Of a DNA stretch of 64,000 bases, positions 8,468-17,013 are shown in pieces. Positions within the stretch are counted from its first letter, which is position 1. Every line of letters begins with the position of its first letter. This stretch comes from Microbacterium proteolyticum (GTDB lineage: Bacteria; Actinomycetota; Actinomycetes; Actinomycetales; Microbacteriaceae). The stretch lies in NCBI RefSeq assembly GCF_014192415.1, contig NZ_JACHXY010000003.1:653542-717541 (forward strand), read 5' to 3'. The position numbers were made by a program, and so were the translations under genes. The notes below the pieces were generated by a model. That model was not told the DNA's origin, made no database searches, and saw only the letters and a program-made list of their open reading frames with translations.

Positions 8468-9196
8468 TCAGCGGCTCGAGTAGCCGCCGTCGATGGGGAG
8501 CGAGACGCCCGAGATCATGCCCGCGCCGTCGCTGAGCAGGAACACGATCGGGGCGGCGATGTCGTTCTCGGTCGCCCACTTGTGCAGGGGCATCGCGTCG
8601 AGGAAGGGTCCCTCGATGTCGGGGCGACCCCAGTACCACGCCGACATGGGCGTCATCACGACCGTCGGGTTCACGCTGTTGACGCGGATGCCGTAACCGC
8701 CGAGCTCGAGCGCCGACACGCGCGTGATGTTGTCGAGCGCCGCCTTCGACGAGCCGTACGAGATGTGGCCGGAGAGGGCGACCAGACTGGCCTGGCTCGA
8801 CACATTGACGATCGCACCGCCCTTCCCGACGCGGATCATCTCGCGCGAGGCGTACTTGGTGACCAGGAGCGACCCGCGGGCATTGATGCTCATGACCCGG
8901 TCGAAGACGTCGATGTCGGTGTCCATGGGGGTCGCGATCTCGCCGCCCCACCCGCCGCAGTTGACGACCCCGTAGAGGTCGCGCCCCTCGATCGCCGAGC
9001 GGATCTCTTCCTCGGATTCGAGGTCGAAGACGAGGGGCTCGGCTCCCGTCTCGGCGGCGATCGCCTCGACGCTGTCGGCCGTGCGGCCCGCGGCGAGCAC
9101 GGTCGCGCCCGCGGCGACGAGGTGGCGGACGGTCGCGCCGCCGATGCCGCCGCCGGCGCCGGTGACAAGGATGGTGCGGTCGGTGAATTCGGTCAT
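8468..9196 (-). CDS. Short-chain dehydrogenase, L-xylulose/dicarbonyl reductase-like
   Basis: A 242-residue classical SDR. Visible are the NAD(P) motif TGAGGGIGG (12-20), Ser133/134 and the active-site Tyr147-x3-Lys151 (SYGSSKAAL). The segment VNPTVVMTPM plus the C-terminal FLLSDGAGMISGVSLPIDGGY are characteristic of L-xylulose reductase (DCXR) relatives. The usual NNAG is NCGG here. DCXR-type enzymes interconvert L-xylulose and xylitol; related bacterial enzymes act on other polyols. The gene is divergent from the FrcK-like kinase and shares a regulatory gap that carries the operator at 9314-9328, so it is probably part of the same sugar/polyol regulon. Confidence 0.82.
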   Translation of the reverse strand: MTEFTDRTILVTGAGGGIGGATVRHLVAAGATVLAAGRTADSVEAIAAETGAEPLVFDLESEEEIRSAIEGRDLYGVVNCGGWGGEIATPMDTDIDVFDRVMSINARGSLLVTKYASREMIRVGKGGAIVNVSSQASLVALSGHISYGSSKAALDNITRVSALELGGYGIRVNSVNPTVVMTPMSAWYWGRPDIEGPFLDAMPLHKWATENDIAAPIVFLLSDGAGMISGVSLPIDGGYSSR

Positions 9197-9311
9197 GGGT
9201 GGGCTCTTTCGCGGGTCCGGGAGGCGAGGACGACGGCGGTGTCGTCGCGGCCCATGATAACCACAGAATCACGCGGATGACTTCGGTGTCATGACGAATT
9301 GATCACGGGTG

Positions 9312-9341
9312 TTGACACCGGTGACATGGTGGCCGTACCGT
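9312..9341 (+). promoter_or_regulatory. Promoter with overlapping operator GACACCGGTGACATG
   Basis: A -35 TTGACA (9312-9317) and a weak -10 TACCGT (9336-9341) flank an 18-bp spacer. The operator-like near-palindrome GACACCGGTGACATG (9314-9328) covers the -35. The identical 15-mer occurs reversed at 23817-23831, and its first 12 bases recur at 23887-23898. The rest of the 9197-9433 gap carries the promoters for the two divergent genes; no other gene is seen. Confidence 0.6.
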
Positions 9342-9433
9342 AACCGGAGTTCGACCGGTGAACCCCACCGCAAACCGCTTCGCCGACGCAGCACTCCCGA
9401 TGTGCGGCGCCGCCCGGAAGGACCCACAGAGCC

Positions 9434-10132
9434 GTGACCCACACTTCGGAGACCGCCGCGACCCCGGCTGCCGCGCCCGTGCGCATCGACGACCTCGTCG
9501 ATCGTGCCCGCACGCTCGCCGCGGCCGGCGAGCGTCGGGTGCTGGGTATCGCCGGTACCCCCGGGGCGGGCAAGTCCACCGTCAGTGACGCGTTGCTCGA
9601 AGCCCTCGGCGACGCCGCGATCCTCGTCGGCATGGACGGCTTCCACCTCGCCAACGAGGAGCTCGTACGCCTCGGTCGGAGGGAGCGCAAAGGCGCCCCC
9701 GACACGTTCGACGTCGCGGGCTACATCGCCCTCCTCGACCGCATCCGTGCCGGTCACGCGGTCTATGCCCCTCGCTTCGACCGCAGCCTCGAGGAGTCCA
9801 TCGGCTCGGCGGTGCTCGTGCCCGCCGACGTGCCCCTCGTCATCACCGAGGGCAACTACCTGCTGCACGACCGGTTCGGGTGGGATGCCGTGGCATCCCG
9901 CCTCGACGAGGTCTGGTTCCTGGATGTCGACGCCGCGGAGCGTCGCGAGCGGCTCGTGACACGCCGCCTCTCCCACGACCACCCCCACGACGAGGCCGTC
10001 GCATGGGTTCGCGACGTCGACGAGGCCAACGCCGCCATCGTCGAGCGCGGACGCCACCGCGCCCACCTCGTCGTCACCGTCTCCGAGGCCCCCGCCGGGG
10101 CCCTCGGCCACCACGAAGGAGCTGCTTCATGA
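9434..10132 (+). CDS. P-loop sugar/nucleoside kinase, FrcK-like
   Basis: A 232-residue kinase of the uridine kinase/pantothenate kinase superfamily. Walker A is GTPGAGKST (residues 41-49), followed by MDGFHLANEEL and the later ITEGNYLLHD segment. Proteins of this type sit in fructose ABC operons (frcK of Sinorhizobium frcBCAK), and the downstream ATPase, permease and binding protein match that arrangement. The GTG at 9434 gives the N-terminus THTSETAAT; a GGAAGGA sequence lies upstream. The stop overlaps the ATPase start (ATGA at 10129), so they are translationally coupled. The substrate is unknown; phosphorylation of the imported sugar is the natural guess. Confidence 0.78.
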   Translation: MTHTSETAATPAAAPVRIDDLVDRARTLAAAGERRVLGIAGTPGAGKSTVSDALLEALGDAAILVGMDGFHLANEELVRLGRRERKGAPDTFDVAGYIALLDRIRAGHAVYAPRFDRSLEESIGSAVLVPADVPLVITEGNYLLHDRFGWDAVASRLDEVWFLDVDAAERRERLVTRRLSHDHPHDEAVAWVRDVDEANAAIVERGRHRAHLVVTVSEAPAGALGHHEGAAS

Positions 10133-10905
10133 GCACCACCACGACCGTGCCCGTGCTGCAGGCGCGGGGTCTGTCCCGTCAATTCGGTCATGTCCGCGCC
10201 CTCAACAACGTCGATTTCGAGGTCTATCCCGGGGAGGTCACCGCCCTGATCGGTGACAACGGTGCCGGGAAGTCGACGCTCGTGAAGGCCCTGTCGGGAA
10301 ACCTCGCCATCGACGAGGGCGAGATCCTCTTCGACGGCACCCCGATCGAGATGTCCAACCCGCAGGTCGCCTCCGCCCTCGGCATCGAAACGGTGTACCA
10401 GGACCTCGCCCTCGCCCCCCACCTGGACCCGGTGCAGAACATGTACCTGGGCCGCGAGATCCGCCGCCCCGGACTCGCCGGGGCGCTGGGGTTCATGAAG
10501 ACCAAAGACATGGCCGTCGCCTCCCGCGCCGCGTTCGACGAACTCGGCGCCACCGTCCGCTCCCTCACCTCCCCCGTGGGGGAGATGTCCGGCGGGCAGC
10601 GTCAAGCGATCGCCATCGCCCGCGCCGTGCACTGGGCCGGACGCCTCGTCTTCCTCGACGAACCCACCGCCGCCCTGGGCGTGCGCCAGACCAAGAACGT
10701 CCTCGAAACGATCCGCCGCGTCCGCGACAAAGGCATCGCCGTGGTGCTCATCTCCCACTCCATGCCCCACGTGATGGACGTATGCGACCGCATCCAAGTC
10801 CTGCGCCTGGGCACCCGCGTGGCCAACATCGACGCGAAGAACACCTCCATGGAAGAACTCGTCGGGCTCATGACCGGCGCCGTCACGAAGGACGACCAGA
10901 AATGA
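10129..10905 (+). CDS. Sugar ABC transporter ATP-binding protein, FrcA-like (copy 1)
   Basis: A 258-residue single-domain ATPase of the carbohydrate uptake CUT2 type, close in pattern to FrcA of fructose transporters. It has Walker A GDNGAGKST (42-50), Q-loop VYQDLALAP, signature MSGGQRQ, Walker B LVFLDEPTAALG and switch His in LISHSMPH. AAGGAG precedes the ATG. The protein is identical to the copy encoded at 33178-33957 except for the first few residues, and the DNA is almost identical from about 10185 on. It overlaps the kinase before it and the permease after it by 4 nt each. It energises import at the inner face of the membrane. Confidence 0.92.
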   Translation: MSTTTTVPVLQARGLSRQFGHVRALNNVDFEVYPGEVTALIGDNGAGKSTLVKALSGNLAIDEGEILFDGTPIEMSNPQVASALGIETVYQDLALAPHLDPVQNMYLGREIRRPGLAGALGFMKTKDMAVASRAAFDELGATVRSLTSPVGEMSGGQRQAIAIARAVHWAGRLVFLDEPTAALGVRQTKNVLETIRRVRDKGIAVVLISHSMPHVMDVCDRIQVLRLGTRVANIDAKNTSMEELVGLMTGAVTKDDQK

Positions 10906-11984
10906 GCCTCACCAGCCCTCCGACCGAGACGGTCGCCATCGGCACCCTCGACAACCAGAAGGCGAACCCTGTCGCGGCAGTGCTGCGCACTCAGGCGTTC
11001 CAGATCTTGCTGGTGCTGCTGGCCATCATCATCGTCTTCAGCATCCTCGCGCCGGAGTCGTTCGCCCAGTGGTCGAACTTCCGCCTGATCATCCAGAACG
11101 CCTCGATCCTCGCCGTGCTCGCGGTCGGCATGACCTACGTCATCATCACCGCCGGCATCGACCTGTCGGTCGGCTCGGTGCTCGTGTTCTCGGGCGTCGT
11201 CTCCGCACTCGTCATGCGAGCTCTCGGCGGAGAAGGCTGGGGTGTCGCGACGGTCGGAATCATCGTCGCCGTGCTGAGCGGTGTCTGCTGGGGCCTGCTC
11301 AACGGCTTCCTGATCGCGAAGGCGAAGATCCCGCCGCTCATCGTCACCCTCGGTTCGCTCGGCATGGCGCTGGGTCTCGCGCAGATCCTCACCGGCGGTG
11401 TCGATGTGCGCGACGTGCCCACCGTGCTGACGGTCTCGATCGGCTACGGCAACGTGTTCGGATCCGTGCCGATCATCAGCGTCATCGCCCTGGTCGTGGT
11501 CATCATCGGCGCCATCGTGCTGCACTTCACCCGCTTCGGTCTGTACACCCTCGCCGTCGGATCGAGCGAGATCGCGGCCCGTCGGGTCGGCGTCAAGGTC
11601 GACGCGCAGCTGATCAAGATCTACACGATCTCCGGTGCACTGGCCGGGCTCGGCGGCATCCTGTCGCTCTCGCAGTTCTCCACGACCGCCATCGCGGGAC
11701 AGACTCAGACCAACCTCAACGTCATCGCCGCGGTCGTCATCGGCGGCACCTCGCTGTTCGGCGGCGTCGGCACGATCATGGGCACCGTCGTCGGTCTGTT
11801 CATCCCCGCGGTGCTGCAGAACGGCTTCGTCATCACCGGCGTGCAGCCGTTCTGGCAGCAGGTCGCCGTCGGCGCCGTGCTGATCACCGCCGTGTACGTC
11901 GACCAGGTCCGCCGCACCGCCGCGACCCGCGGTAACACCCAAAGCCTCTGGCGCAAGTTCATCAGCGGAGGACGTCGCGGCTGA
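10902..11984 (+). CDS. Sugar ABC transporter permease, FrcC/RbsC-like (copy 1)
   Basis: A 360-residue integral membrane protein with about nine hydrophobic helices. It carries CUT2 permease motifs such as GMTYVIITAGIDLSVGSVL, IPPLIVTLGSLGMALGLAQILTGG and VIGGTSLFGGVGTIMGTVVGLFIPAVLQNG. The ATG at 10902 overlaps the ATPase stop. Compared with the copy at 32099-33181, the middle of the protein is clearly diverged (for example GIIVAVLSG against GILVSILSG), while the last 60 or so residues are almost identical. That patchiness contrasts with the near-identical ATPase and binding protein. It forms the membrane channel of the importer. Confidence 0.92.
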   Translation: MSLTSPPTETVAIGTLDNQKANPVAAVLRTQAFQILLVLLAIIIVFSILAPESFAQWSNFRLIIQNASILAVLAVGMTYVIITAGIDLSVGSVLVFSGVVSALVMRALGGEGWGVATVGIIVAVLSGVCWGLLNGFLIAKAKIPPLIVTLGSLGMALGLAQILTGGVDVRDVPTVLTVSIGYGNVFGSVPIISVIALVVVIIGAIVLHFTRFGLYTLAVGSSEIAARRVGVKVDAQLIKIYTISGALAGLGGILSLSQFSTTAIAGQTQTNLNVIAAVVIGGTSLFGGVGTIMGTVVGLFIPAVLQNGFVITGVQPFWQQVAVGAVLITAVYVDQVRRTAATRGNTQSLWRKFISGGRRG

Positions 11985-12045
11985 GCCGTGGCGGCATCCC
12001 TTCCTCTCCCACCCTTACCAACCCGACACAAGAACGGTGATCACA

Positions 12046-13035
12046 ATGAAGTGGAACAACAAGGCGACCGCACTGACGGTCTTCGGCATGGCAGCGACCC
12101 TGACACTCGCGGGCTGCTCGGGCGGTGCAGCCTCGGGCGGCGCGTCCGGCGGCGCCGAGGACGGGTACAAGATCGCGTTCGTGCAGGGCGTCGCCGGAGA
12201 TGAGTTCTACATCTCCATGCAGTGCGGCATCCAGGACGAAGCCGCCAAGGAAGGCGCCACCGTCACCACCCAGGGCCCCGAGAAGTTCGACCCGACCCTG
12301 CAGAAGCCGATCGTCGACGCGATCGTCGCCTCTCAGCCCGACGCTCTGCTGATCGCCCCCACCGACGTGTCGGCCATGCAGGCGCCGATCGCGGCTGCGG
12401 AGGCGGCGGGGATCAAGGTCGTCCTCGTCGACACGACGCTGGAGGATCCTTCGGGTGCGGTGTCGCAGATCTCGTCCGACAACGAAGGCGGCGGAGCGGC
12501 CGCGTTCGAAGCCATCCAGGAAGCCAACCCGAACGGCGGCAAGGTCCTCGTCGTGTCCACCGACCCGGGTGTCTCCACCACCGACGCCCGCGCACAGGGC
12601 TTCGAAGACGCCGTCGCCAAGGACTCGAAGTTCGAATCCGTTGGGGTGCAGTACTCGCACAACGAGCCCTCCACCGCCGCGGAGATCGTCACCGCCGCGC
12701 TGCAGAAGGACCCCGACATCGTCGGCATCTTCGCCGCCAACCTGTTCGCCGCCGAAGGCTCCGCCACCGGCGTCCAGCAGGCCGGCAAGCAGGGCTCGGT
12801 CACCATCGTCGGTTTCGACGCCGGCCCCGCCCAGGTGAAGGCCCTCGAAGCCGGCACCGTCCAAGCCCTCGTCGCCCAGGAGCCCGCCACCATCGGCTCC
12901 GACGGTGTCAAGCAGGCCATCGCCGCGCTCAAGGGCGAAGCCACCGAGGAGAAGATCCAGACCGGATTCACCATCCTCACCAAAGACAACATCGCCACCG
13001 ACGGCGCCGACGCCGTCTACAAATCCAGCTGCTGA
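12046..13035 (+). CDS. Sugar ABC transporter substrate-binding lipoprotein (copy 1)
   Basis: A 329-residue type I periplasmic binding protein (ribose/fructose-binding family) anchored as a lipoprotein: the signal peptide ends in LTLAGCSGG with lipid Cys24, followed by a Gly/Ser/Ala linker. The mature domain (YKIAFVQGVAGDEFYISMQCGI, SQPDALLIAPTDVSAMQAPI, VVLVDTTLEDPSGAVSQISSDN, ATEEKIQTGF) has the usual two-lobe pattern. The ATG at 12046 is preferred over a GTG nine bases earlier. After the linker it differs from the copy at 31065-32054 at only three positions (VVSTDPGV/VVSVDPGI, RAQGF/RAKGF), so both should bind the same sugar. It captures substrate outside the membrane. Confidence 0.93.
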   Translation: MKWNNKATALTVFGMAATLTLAGCSGGAASGGASGGAEDGYKIAFVQGVAGDEFYISMQCGIQDEAAKEGATVTTQGPEKFDPTLQKPIVDAIVASQPDALLIAPTDVSAMQAPIAAAEAAGIKVVLVDTTLEDPSGAVSQISSDNEGGGAAAFEAIQEANPNGGKVLVVSTDPGVSTTDARAQGFEDAVAKDSKFESVGVQYSHNEPSTAAEIVTAALQKDPDIVGIFAANLFAAEGSATGVQQAGKQGSVTIVGFDAGPAQVKALEAGTVQALVAQEPATIGSDGVKQAIAALKGEATEEKIQTGFTILTKDNIATDGADAVYKSSC

Positions 13036-13041
13036 CCCCCC

Positions 13042-13083
13042 GGATGCCGGGACCTCGCGCCCTCGCGCCGGGTCCCGGCATCC
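13042..13083 (+). terminator. Hairpin after the binding-protein gene (copy 1)
   Basis: Perfect arms GGATGCCGGGACC (13042-13054) and GGTCCCGGCATCC (13071-13083), starting 6 bp past the stop. It is nearly identical to the hairpin at 31018-31058 after the second copy. Confidence 0.75.
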
Positions 13084-13093
13084 ACCCTCCCCG

Positions 13094-13155
13094 CGTGAGT
13101 CGCCCGACTTGGCCGCTTCGGTCCGCCTCGAAGCGACACACTGCGGCAACTCACG
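13094..13155. repeat. 62-bp palindromic element, copy 1
   Basis: Outer arms CGTGAGTCGC and GCAACTCACG flank an inner hairpin CGCTTCG/CGAAGCG around GTCCGCCT. Related 62-bp copies lie at 13222-13283, 30812-30873 and 30944-31005. Confidence 0.75.
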
Positions 13156-13169
13156 CGCACCGCACCCCC

Positions 13170-13211
13170 GGATGCCGGGACCTCAAGCACGACGCCGAGG
13201 TCCCGGCATCC
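13170..13211. terminator. Second 15-bp hairpin of the same design
   Basis: Perfect arms GGATGCCGGGACCTC (13170-13184) and GAGGTCCCGGCATCC (13197-13211). It alternates with the 62-bp palindromic elements, and the same order is found in the second transporter copy at 30888-30929. Confidence 0.55.
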
Positions 13212-13221
13212 ACCCTCCCCG

Positions 13222-13283
13222 CGTGAATTGCCCGACTTGGCCGCTTCGGTCCGCCTCGAAGCGACACACTGCGCCAACTCACG
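13222..13283. repeat. 62-bp palindromic element, copy 2
   Basis: CGTGAATTGCCCGACTTGG at the left end, the inner hairpin CGCTTCG/CGAAGCG, and CCAACTCACG at the right end. It is the exact reverse complement of 30812-30873, which marks the outer limit of the duplicated segment. Confidence 0.8.
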
Positions 13284-13305
13284 CCTCGAAACCACGGAGC
13301 CCCGC

Positions 13306-14769
13306 ATGACCGATCTCACCGCCGACGCCCTTCCCTCGCTCGCGGCGAACGTCTCCGTGCCGACCTACGACCGTTCCGCCGTGCGGGCGCGGATCGTGCA
13401 CTTCGGCGTCGGCGGGTTCCACCGCGCGCACGAGGCGATGTATCTCGACCGCCTGCTCGAGGCCGGTCACACCGAGTGGGGCCTGTGCGGCGTCGGCGTG
13501 CTCTCGTTCGACGCCCCGATGCGCGATGCCCTTGCCGCGCAAGACGACCTCTACACGCTCGTGACCACCGCCCCCGACGGCTCCTCCACAGCCCGCGTGG
13601 TCGGCTCGATCGTTCAGTACCTCTTCGCCCCCGACGACCCCGAAGCCGTCGTTCGAAAGCTCGCCGATCCCGACACGGCCATCGTCTCGCTCACCATCAC
13701 CGAGGGCGGCTACGGCATCGACGACGCGACGGGCACCTACACGCCCCGCGACGAATTGACCCTCGCCGATCTCGACGGTTCCGCTCCCCCGCGCAGCGTC
13801 ATGGGTCTGCTGACCGAGGCCCTCCGTCGACGCCGGGATGCCGGCATCCCCGCCTTCACCGTCATGTCGTGCGACAACATCCAGGGCAACGGCCACGTCG
13901 CCCGCGCGGCGCTGCTCGGGTTCGCAGAGCATCGCGACTCCGAGCTCGCCGCCTGGATCGCCGAGAACGTGTCGTTCCCGAACTCCATGGTCGATCGCAT
14001 CACCCCGGTCACCACCGACGAGACACGTGCCGCGATCGTCGAGGAGTTCGGCATCCGGGATCGCTGGCCCGTGCGCTCCGAATCGTTCGAGCAGTGGGTG
14101 CTCGAAGACGCCTTCCCCGCGGGTCGGCCCCCGTTCGACGAGGTCGGCGTACAACTCGTCGTCGACGTCGAGCCGTACGAGCTGATGAAACTCCGCCTGC
14201 TCAACGCCTCGCACCAGGCGATGAGCTACCTCGGGATCCTCTCCGGCGCCGAGTACGTGCACGAGGTGTGCACCGACCCGCTGTTCGTGTCGTTCCTGCA
14301 GGGGTACATGCACCACGAGGCCATCCCCACCCTTCGCCCGGTGCCGGGCATCGACCTCGACGCCTACTGCGACCAGCTCATCGAGCGGTTCGGCAGCGAG
14401 GCCATCCGCGACACGCTCGCGCGACAGGTCGTCGACGGCTCCGACCGGCTGCCGAAGTTCCTGTTGCCGGTCGTGCGCGAGCAGCTCGCCGCCGGCGGAC
14501 GCATCGACCACGCCGCCCTCGTCCTCGCCGGCTGGAGCGTCTTCCTCGAGGGGCGGACCGAGTCGGGTGAACCGACACCCGCGGTCGACAGCCGCCTCGA
14601 CGAGCTGCGCAGGATCGTCGCCGCGGACCCCGCGTCACTGCTCGACTATGCGCCCGTCTTCGGCGACCTCGGGCAGAACGTGCGTCTGCGCGAGGCCTTC
14701 CTCGCCGCGCGCGCTTCGTTGACCGGGCACGGGGCACGCGGGGCGATGGCCCAGGTCGTCGGCGCCTGA
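13306..14769 (+). CDS. Mannitol dehydrogenase family polyol oxidoreductase
   Basis: A 487-residue long-chain polyol dehydrogenase (mannitol/arabinitol/altritol group) that oxidises a hexitol or pentitol to the 2-keto sugar with NAD. The N-terminal nucleotide fold has IVHFGVGGFHRAHEAMYLD; the catalytic helix motif KLRLLNASHQ (K-x4-N-x2-H) sits near residue 294, followed by the all-alpha C-terminal domain. The ATG at 13306 follows a CGGAG. It lies 270 bp after the binding protein, behind two terminator hairpins and two palindromic elements, so it may be partly uncoupled from the transporter. It fits import of a polyol or the conversion of a polyol to a ketose for the downstream kinases. Confidence 0.9.
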   Translation: MTDLTADALPSLAANVSVPTYDRSAVRARIVHFGVGGFHRAHEAMYLDRLLEAGHTEWGLCGVGVLSFDAPMRDALAAQDDLYTLVTTAPDGSSTARVVGSIVQYLFAPDDPEAVVRKLADPDTAIVSLTITEGGYGIDDATGTYTPRDELTLADLDGSAPPRSVMGLLTEALRRRRDAGIPAFTVMSCDNIQGNGHVARAALLGFAEHRDSELAAWIAENVSFPNSMVDRITPVTTDETRAAIVEEFGIRDRWPVRSESFEQWVLEDAFPAGRPPFDEVGVQLVVDVEPYELMKLRLLNASHQAMSYLGILSGAEYVHEVCTDPLFVSFLQGYMHHEAIPTLRPVPGIDLDAYCDQLIERFGSEAIRDTLARQVVDGSDRLPKFLLPVVREQLAAGGRIDHAALVLAGWSVFLEGRTESGEPTPAVDSRLDELRRIVAADPASLLDYAPVFGDLGQNVRLREAFLAARASLTGHGARGAMAQVVGA

Positions 14770-14914
14770 CCGCGGTCGGTGGGCGGGCCTCGGTCCCTTC
14801 CGCCCGCTCAGGAACGGCGCCGAACGCCCGAGTGACTGCGCCCCGCACCCACTTACGGGCTCGAGAACCTCACGGCACGCGGGGGCGACCGCGACCAGCG
14901 GATGCGAGACGGAC

Positions 14915-16090
14915 TCAGGAACCCGCGACGCCGGCTCGACCATCGTGCGCGTTCGCCCGCGGCGACAGCACGCGCAGGAACCCCGCGATGGCGTCGTGGA
15001 AACGCTCGGGTTCCTGGTTGGCCTCGTTGCAGTGACCGCTCGCGTCGAAGGCGATCAGCTCGGCATCCGGATGCCGTTCGACGTACGCCTCCGACCCCGA
15101 GAACGGCACCACGGGGTCGACGCGACTGTGCAGGATCAGCGTCGGGATGCGCGGCCCGGGGCGGTGACCGCCCACCCAGGTGAGCGCGCGGGCGTCGACG
15201 GTCTCGATGAGGCCGAGCGCACGGGCGCCGATCGGGCTGCCCAGCACGCGCATCGACGCGGCCGCGATCGAGCGCGGGAGGTGGGCTCCGGCGACGGCGT
15301 TCTCGACGACCCGCGTCCAATCCAGCGCCGGGGCGACCAGCACGAGTCCGGTCACCGTGCCGCGGTGGGGTGACTCCTCGAGCGCGAGCATCGCGATCGT
15401 CCCGCCCATCGACCACGCCACCAAGACGATCTCGCGGGCACCGCTCGAGATCGCGTAGGCGATCGCGTCGTCCACGTCGCGCCACTCGCGCGTGCCGAGG
15501 CTCGAGGGAAGGGTGTCGGCGGGCGCGCACTCCTCGTCGCCCGCGTACGACACCACGAGCGACATCCACCCGGCATCCGTCGTCGCCGGTGCCGAACGGA
15601 GGGCACCGTTGCGACTGGAGCGCAGACCGTGCACGTGGATCGTCCACCGTCCGTCGGCCGCTCCCCGATCGCCGATCTCCCACGCCGCGGCGGTTCCGCC
15701 GCGACGAAGCGGAACGGCGACATGGCGGGTGGGGCCGACGTCTTCGGGGGCGTCGATGTTCTGCGACGTCCACGCCGCCACCGCATCGCCGTCGCCGAGC
15801 CCCTCGGGCCGGGCGAGGATCGTGCGGACGACCCTGTCGCGATCGACCCGCACGATGTCGCCCACCATCAGGTGCGAACCGTCGTCGAGGCGCAGCCCGT
15901 ACGTGCCGGGTTCACGACTGTCGGCGGTCGCGGGCACCGACACCGTGTCGCCCTCGATGGTGACCGGTGCGAAGACCTTCGGCGCGCGCGGAGCGACGAG
16001 TCGGCGGGCGACGTACCCGGCGAGGGCGGTGTGGGCGGCGAGGACCGTGCCCGCGGCGACGGCGGTCCCGACGGCGATGGATCGGATCAT
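14915..16090 (-). CDS. Alpha/beta hydrolase with N-terminal membrane anchor
   Basis: A 391-residue protein. Residues 1-30 (IRSIAVGTAVAAGTVLAAHTALAGYVARRLV) form a signal anchor or uncleaved signal. A small beta-rich segment follows, then an alpha/beta hydrolase fold with nucleophile VAWSMGGTIAML (WSMGG), acid loop HSRVDPVVPF and His in DASGHCNEANQEPERF. The ATG at 16090 overlaps the stop of the membrane-protein gene by 4 nt, so it is the last gene of the XRE/ImmA operon. Its active site probably faces outside or is membrane-attached. The substrate is unknown; an esterase or peptidase-like activity is possible. Confidence 0.78.
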   Translation of the reverse strand: MIRSIAVGTAVAAGTVLAAHTALAGYVARRLVAPRAPKVFAPVTIEGDTVSVPATADSREPGTYGLRLDDGSHLMVGDIVRVDRDRVVRTILARPEGLGDGDAVAAWTSQNIDAPEDVGPTRHVAVPLRRGGTAAAWEIGDRGAADGRWTIHVHGLRSSRNGALRSAPATTDAGWMSLVVSYAGDEECAPADTLPSSLGTREWRDVDDAIAYAISSGAREIVLVAWSMGGTIAMLALEESPHRGTVTGLVLVAPALDWTRVVENAVAGAHLPRSIAAASMRVLGSPIGARALGLIETVDARALTWVGGHRPGPRIPTLILHSRVDPVVPFSGSEAYVERHPDAELIAFDASGHCNEANQEPERFHDAIAGFLRVLSPRANAHDGRAGVAGS

Positions 16091-17013
16091 GCGCGAACTC
16101 CCGTGGGCTGTCGAGTGAGGTGGGCGTCGACGTCGTCGAGCAGTGCACGCTGTTCGGCGGTCAACGGCGATGACGTGGCGATCGCGGCGTCTTCGACGGC
16201 GACCCGCAGCGCGTGGAGCCTGCTGTCGACGGGGGCGTCGGACGACACGGTGGCCAGGCGCTGCACGCCTCGTTGGCGCGCCAGATCGCCCAGACGTCGC
16301 AGCAGTCTCTCGCCCCGGCGACGGATGCACGTCGCCGCGCGCGACGCCCGCAGCATCCCCACGACGAAGGCCACGACACCGGGGTAGAACAGGGGGTCGA
16401 AGAGGGCGCCCACCACGTCGTTCGACTGGAAGAACCGGGTCATCGTGAGATCGACGATCTCACTGACGCAGCCGAGGACGATACCGACGGCGCCCGCGCG
16501 GAAGAACGGCCGCACACCGGGGAGCGACCCCTTCGCCGAGCGGAAGAGGAGTGCCCCCACCAGCGCGATCCCCGCCATGTGCACGACGCCGTAGAGCCAC
16601 GCGCCCGTCGAGGTGACCGCCGCGTTCTCGACGAAGTGGAACGACGACGACCCGCGCTCGGGCATGGCGACGAAGAAGACGACGGCGAACAGGATGCCGA
16701 GGAACGCGGGGAAGCTCCACCGCAGCGTGTGCACCCGCGCGGTGACGGGGGCGGTGCCCGCCTGGATGCCGAGCCACAGCGACACCATCGTGAGGACGTT
16801 CTGCACGAGCTTGAGCACGTTCGTCCCGCCGAGCAGCGCATCGAGCGCGGGGAGCGGGATGATCGTCCCCTGCGTGAGCAGTGCGATCACGCCGACCAGC
16901 GCCCCCAGCCAGCCGATCCGCGCCCGCGGGAACCGCCATGCCGCGCGCGCCCGACCGACGACGACCGCCAGGAGCCCGGCGAGCGCCACGTCGATCAGGA
17001 CGACGGTCACCAC
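16087..17013 (-). CDS. Polytopic membrane protein of an XRE-ImmA operon
   Basis: A 308-residue protein with about seven hydrophobic helices in the first 220 residues (LIDVALAGLLAVVV, IGWLGALVGVIALLTQG, FPAFLGILFAVVFFVAM, VVHMAGIALVGALLF, VGIVLGCVSEIVDL, YPGVVAFVVGML) and a cytoplasmic basic/acidic tail (RRRGERLLRRLGDLARQRG, then LTAEQRALLDDVDAHL). It resembles the actinobacterial membrane proteins that accompany XRE plus ImmA/IrrE pairs (MAB_1171c-like, named from memory). The GTG at 17013 overlaps the peptidase stop by 7 nt. Function unknown; it may be the partner controlled by the peptidase. Confidence 0.7.
   Translation of the reverse strand: MVTVVLIDVALAGLLAVVVGRARAAWRFPRARIGWLGALVGVIALLTQGTIIPLPALDALLGGTNVLKLVQNVLTMVSLWLGIQAGTAPVTARVHTLRWSFPAFLGILFAVVFFVAMPERGSSSFHFVENAAVTSTGAWLYGVVHMAGIALVGALLFRSAKGSLPGVRPFFRAGAVGIVLGCVSEIVDLTMTRFFQSNDVVGALFDPLFYPGVVAFVVGMLRASRAATCIRRRGERLLRRLGDLARQRGVQRLATVSSDAPVDSRLHALRVAVEDAAIATSSPLTAEQRALLDDVDAHLTRQPTGVRA

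Larger units (their letters stand above)
10185..13283 (+). repeat. Large inverted duplication, left copy
   Basis: This segment (most of the ATPase gene, the permease, the binding protein and the following terminators and 62-bp elements) matches 33898-30812 collinearly on the opposite strand, with only small indels. The ATPase and binding-protein parts are nearly identical; the permease part is the most diverged. Confidence 0.9.

Noticed and set aside
13042..13283. Palindromic elements as insertion-sequence ends
   Set aside because: No transposase gene, no target-site duplication, and the hairpin plus element units repeat in tandem behind genes.
14760..14914. GGGCGG/CCGCCC hairpin between the polyol dehydrogenase and hydrolase genes
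   Set aside because: The stem is only about 6 bp in GC-rich DNA, too weak to list as a terminator.
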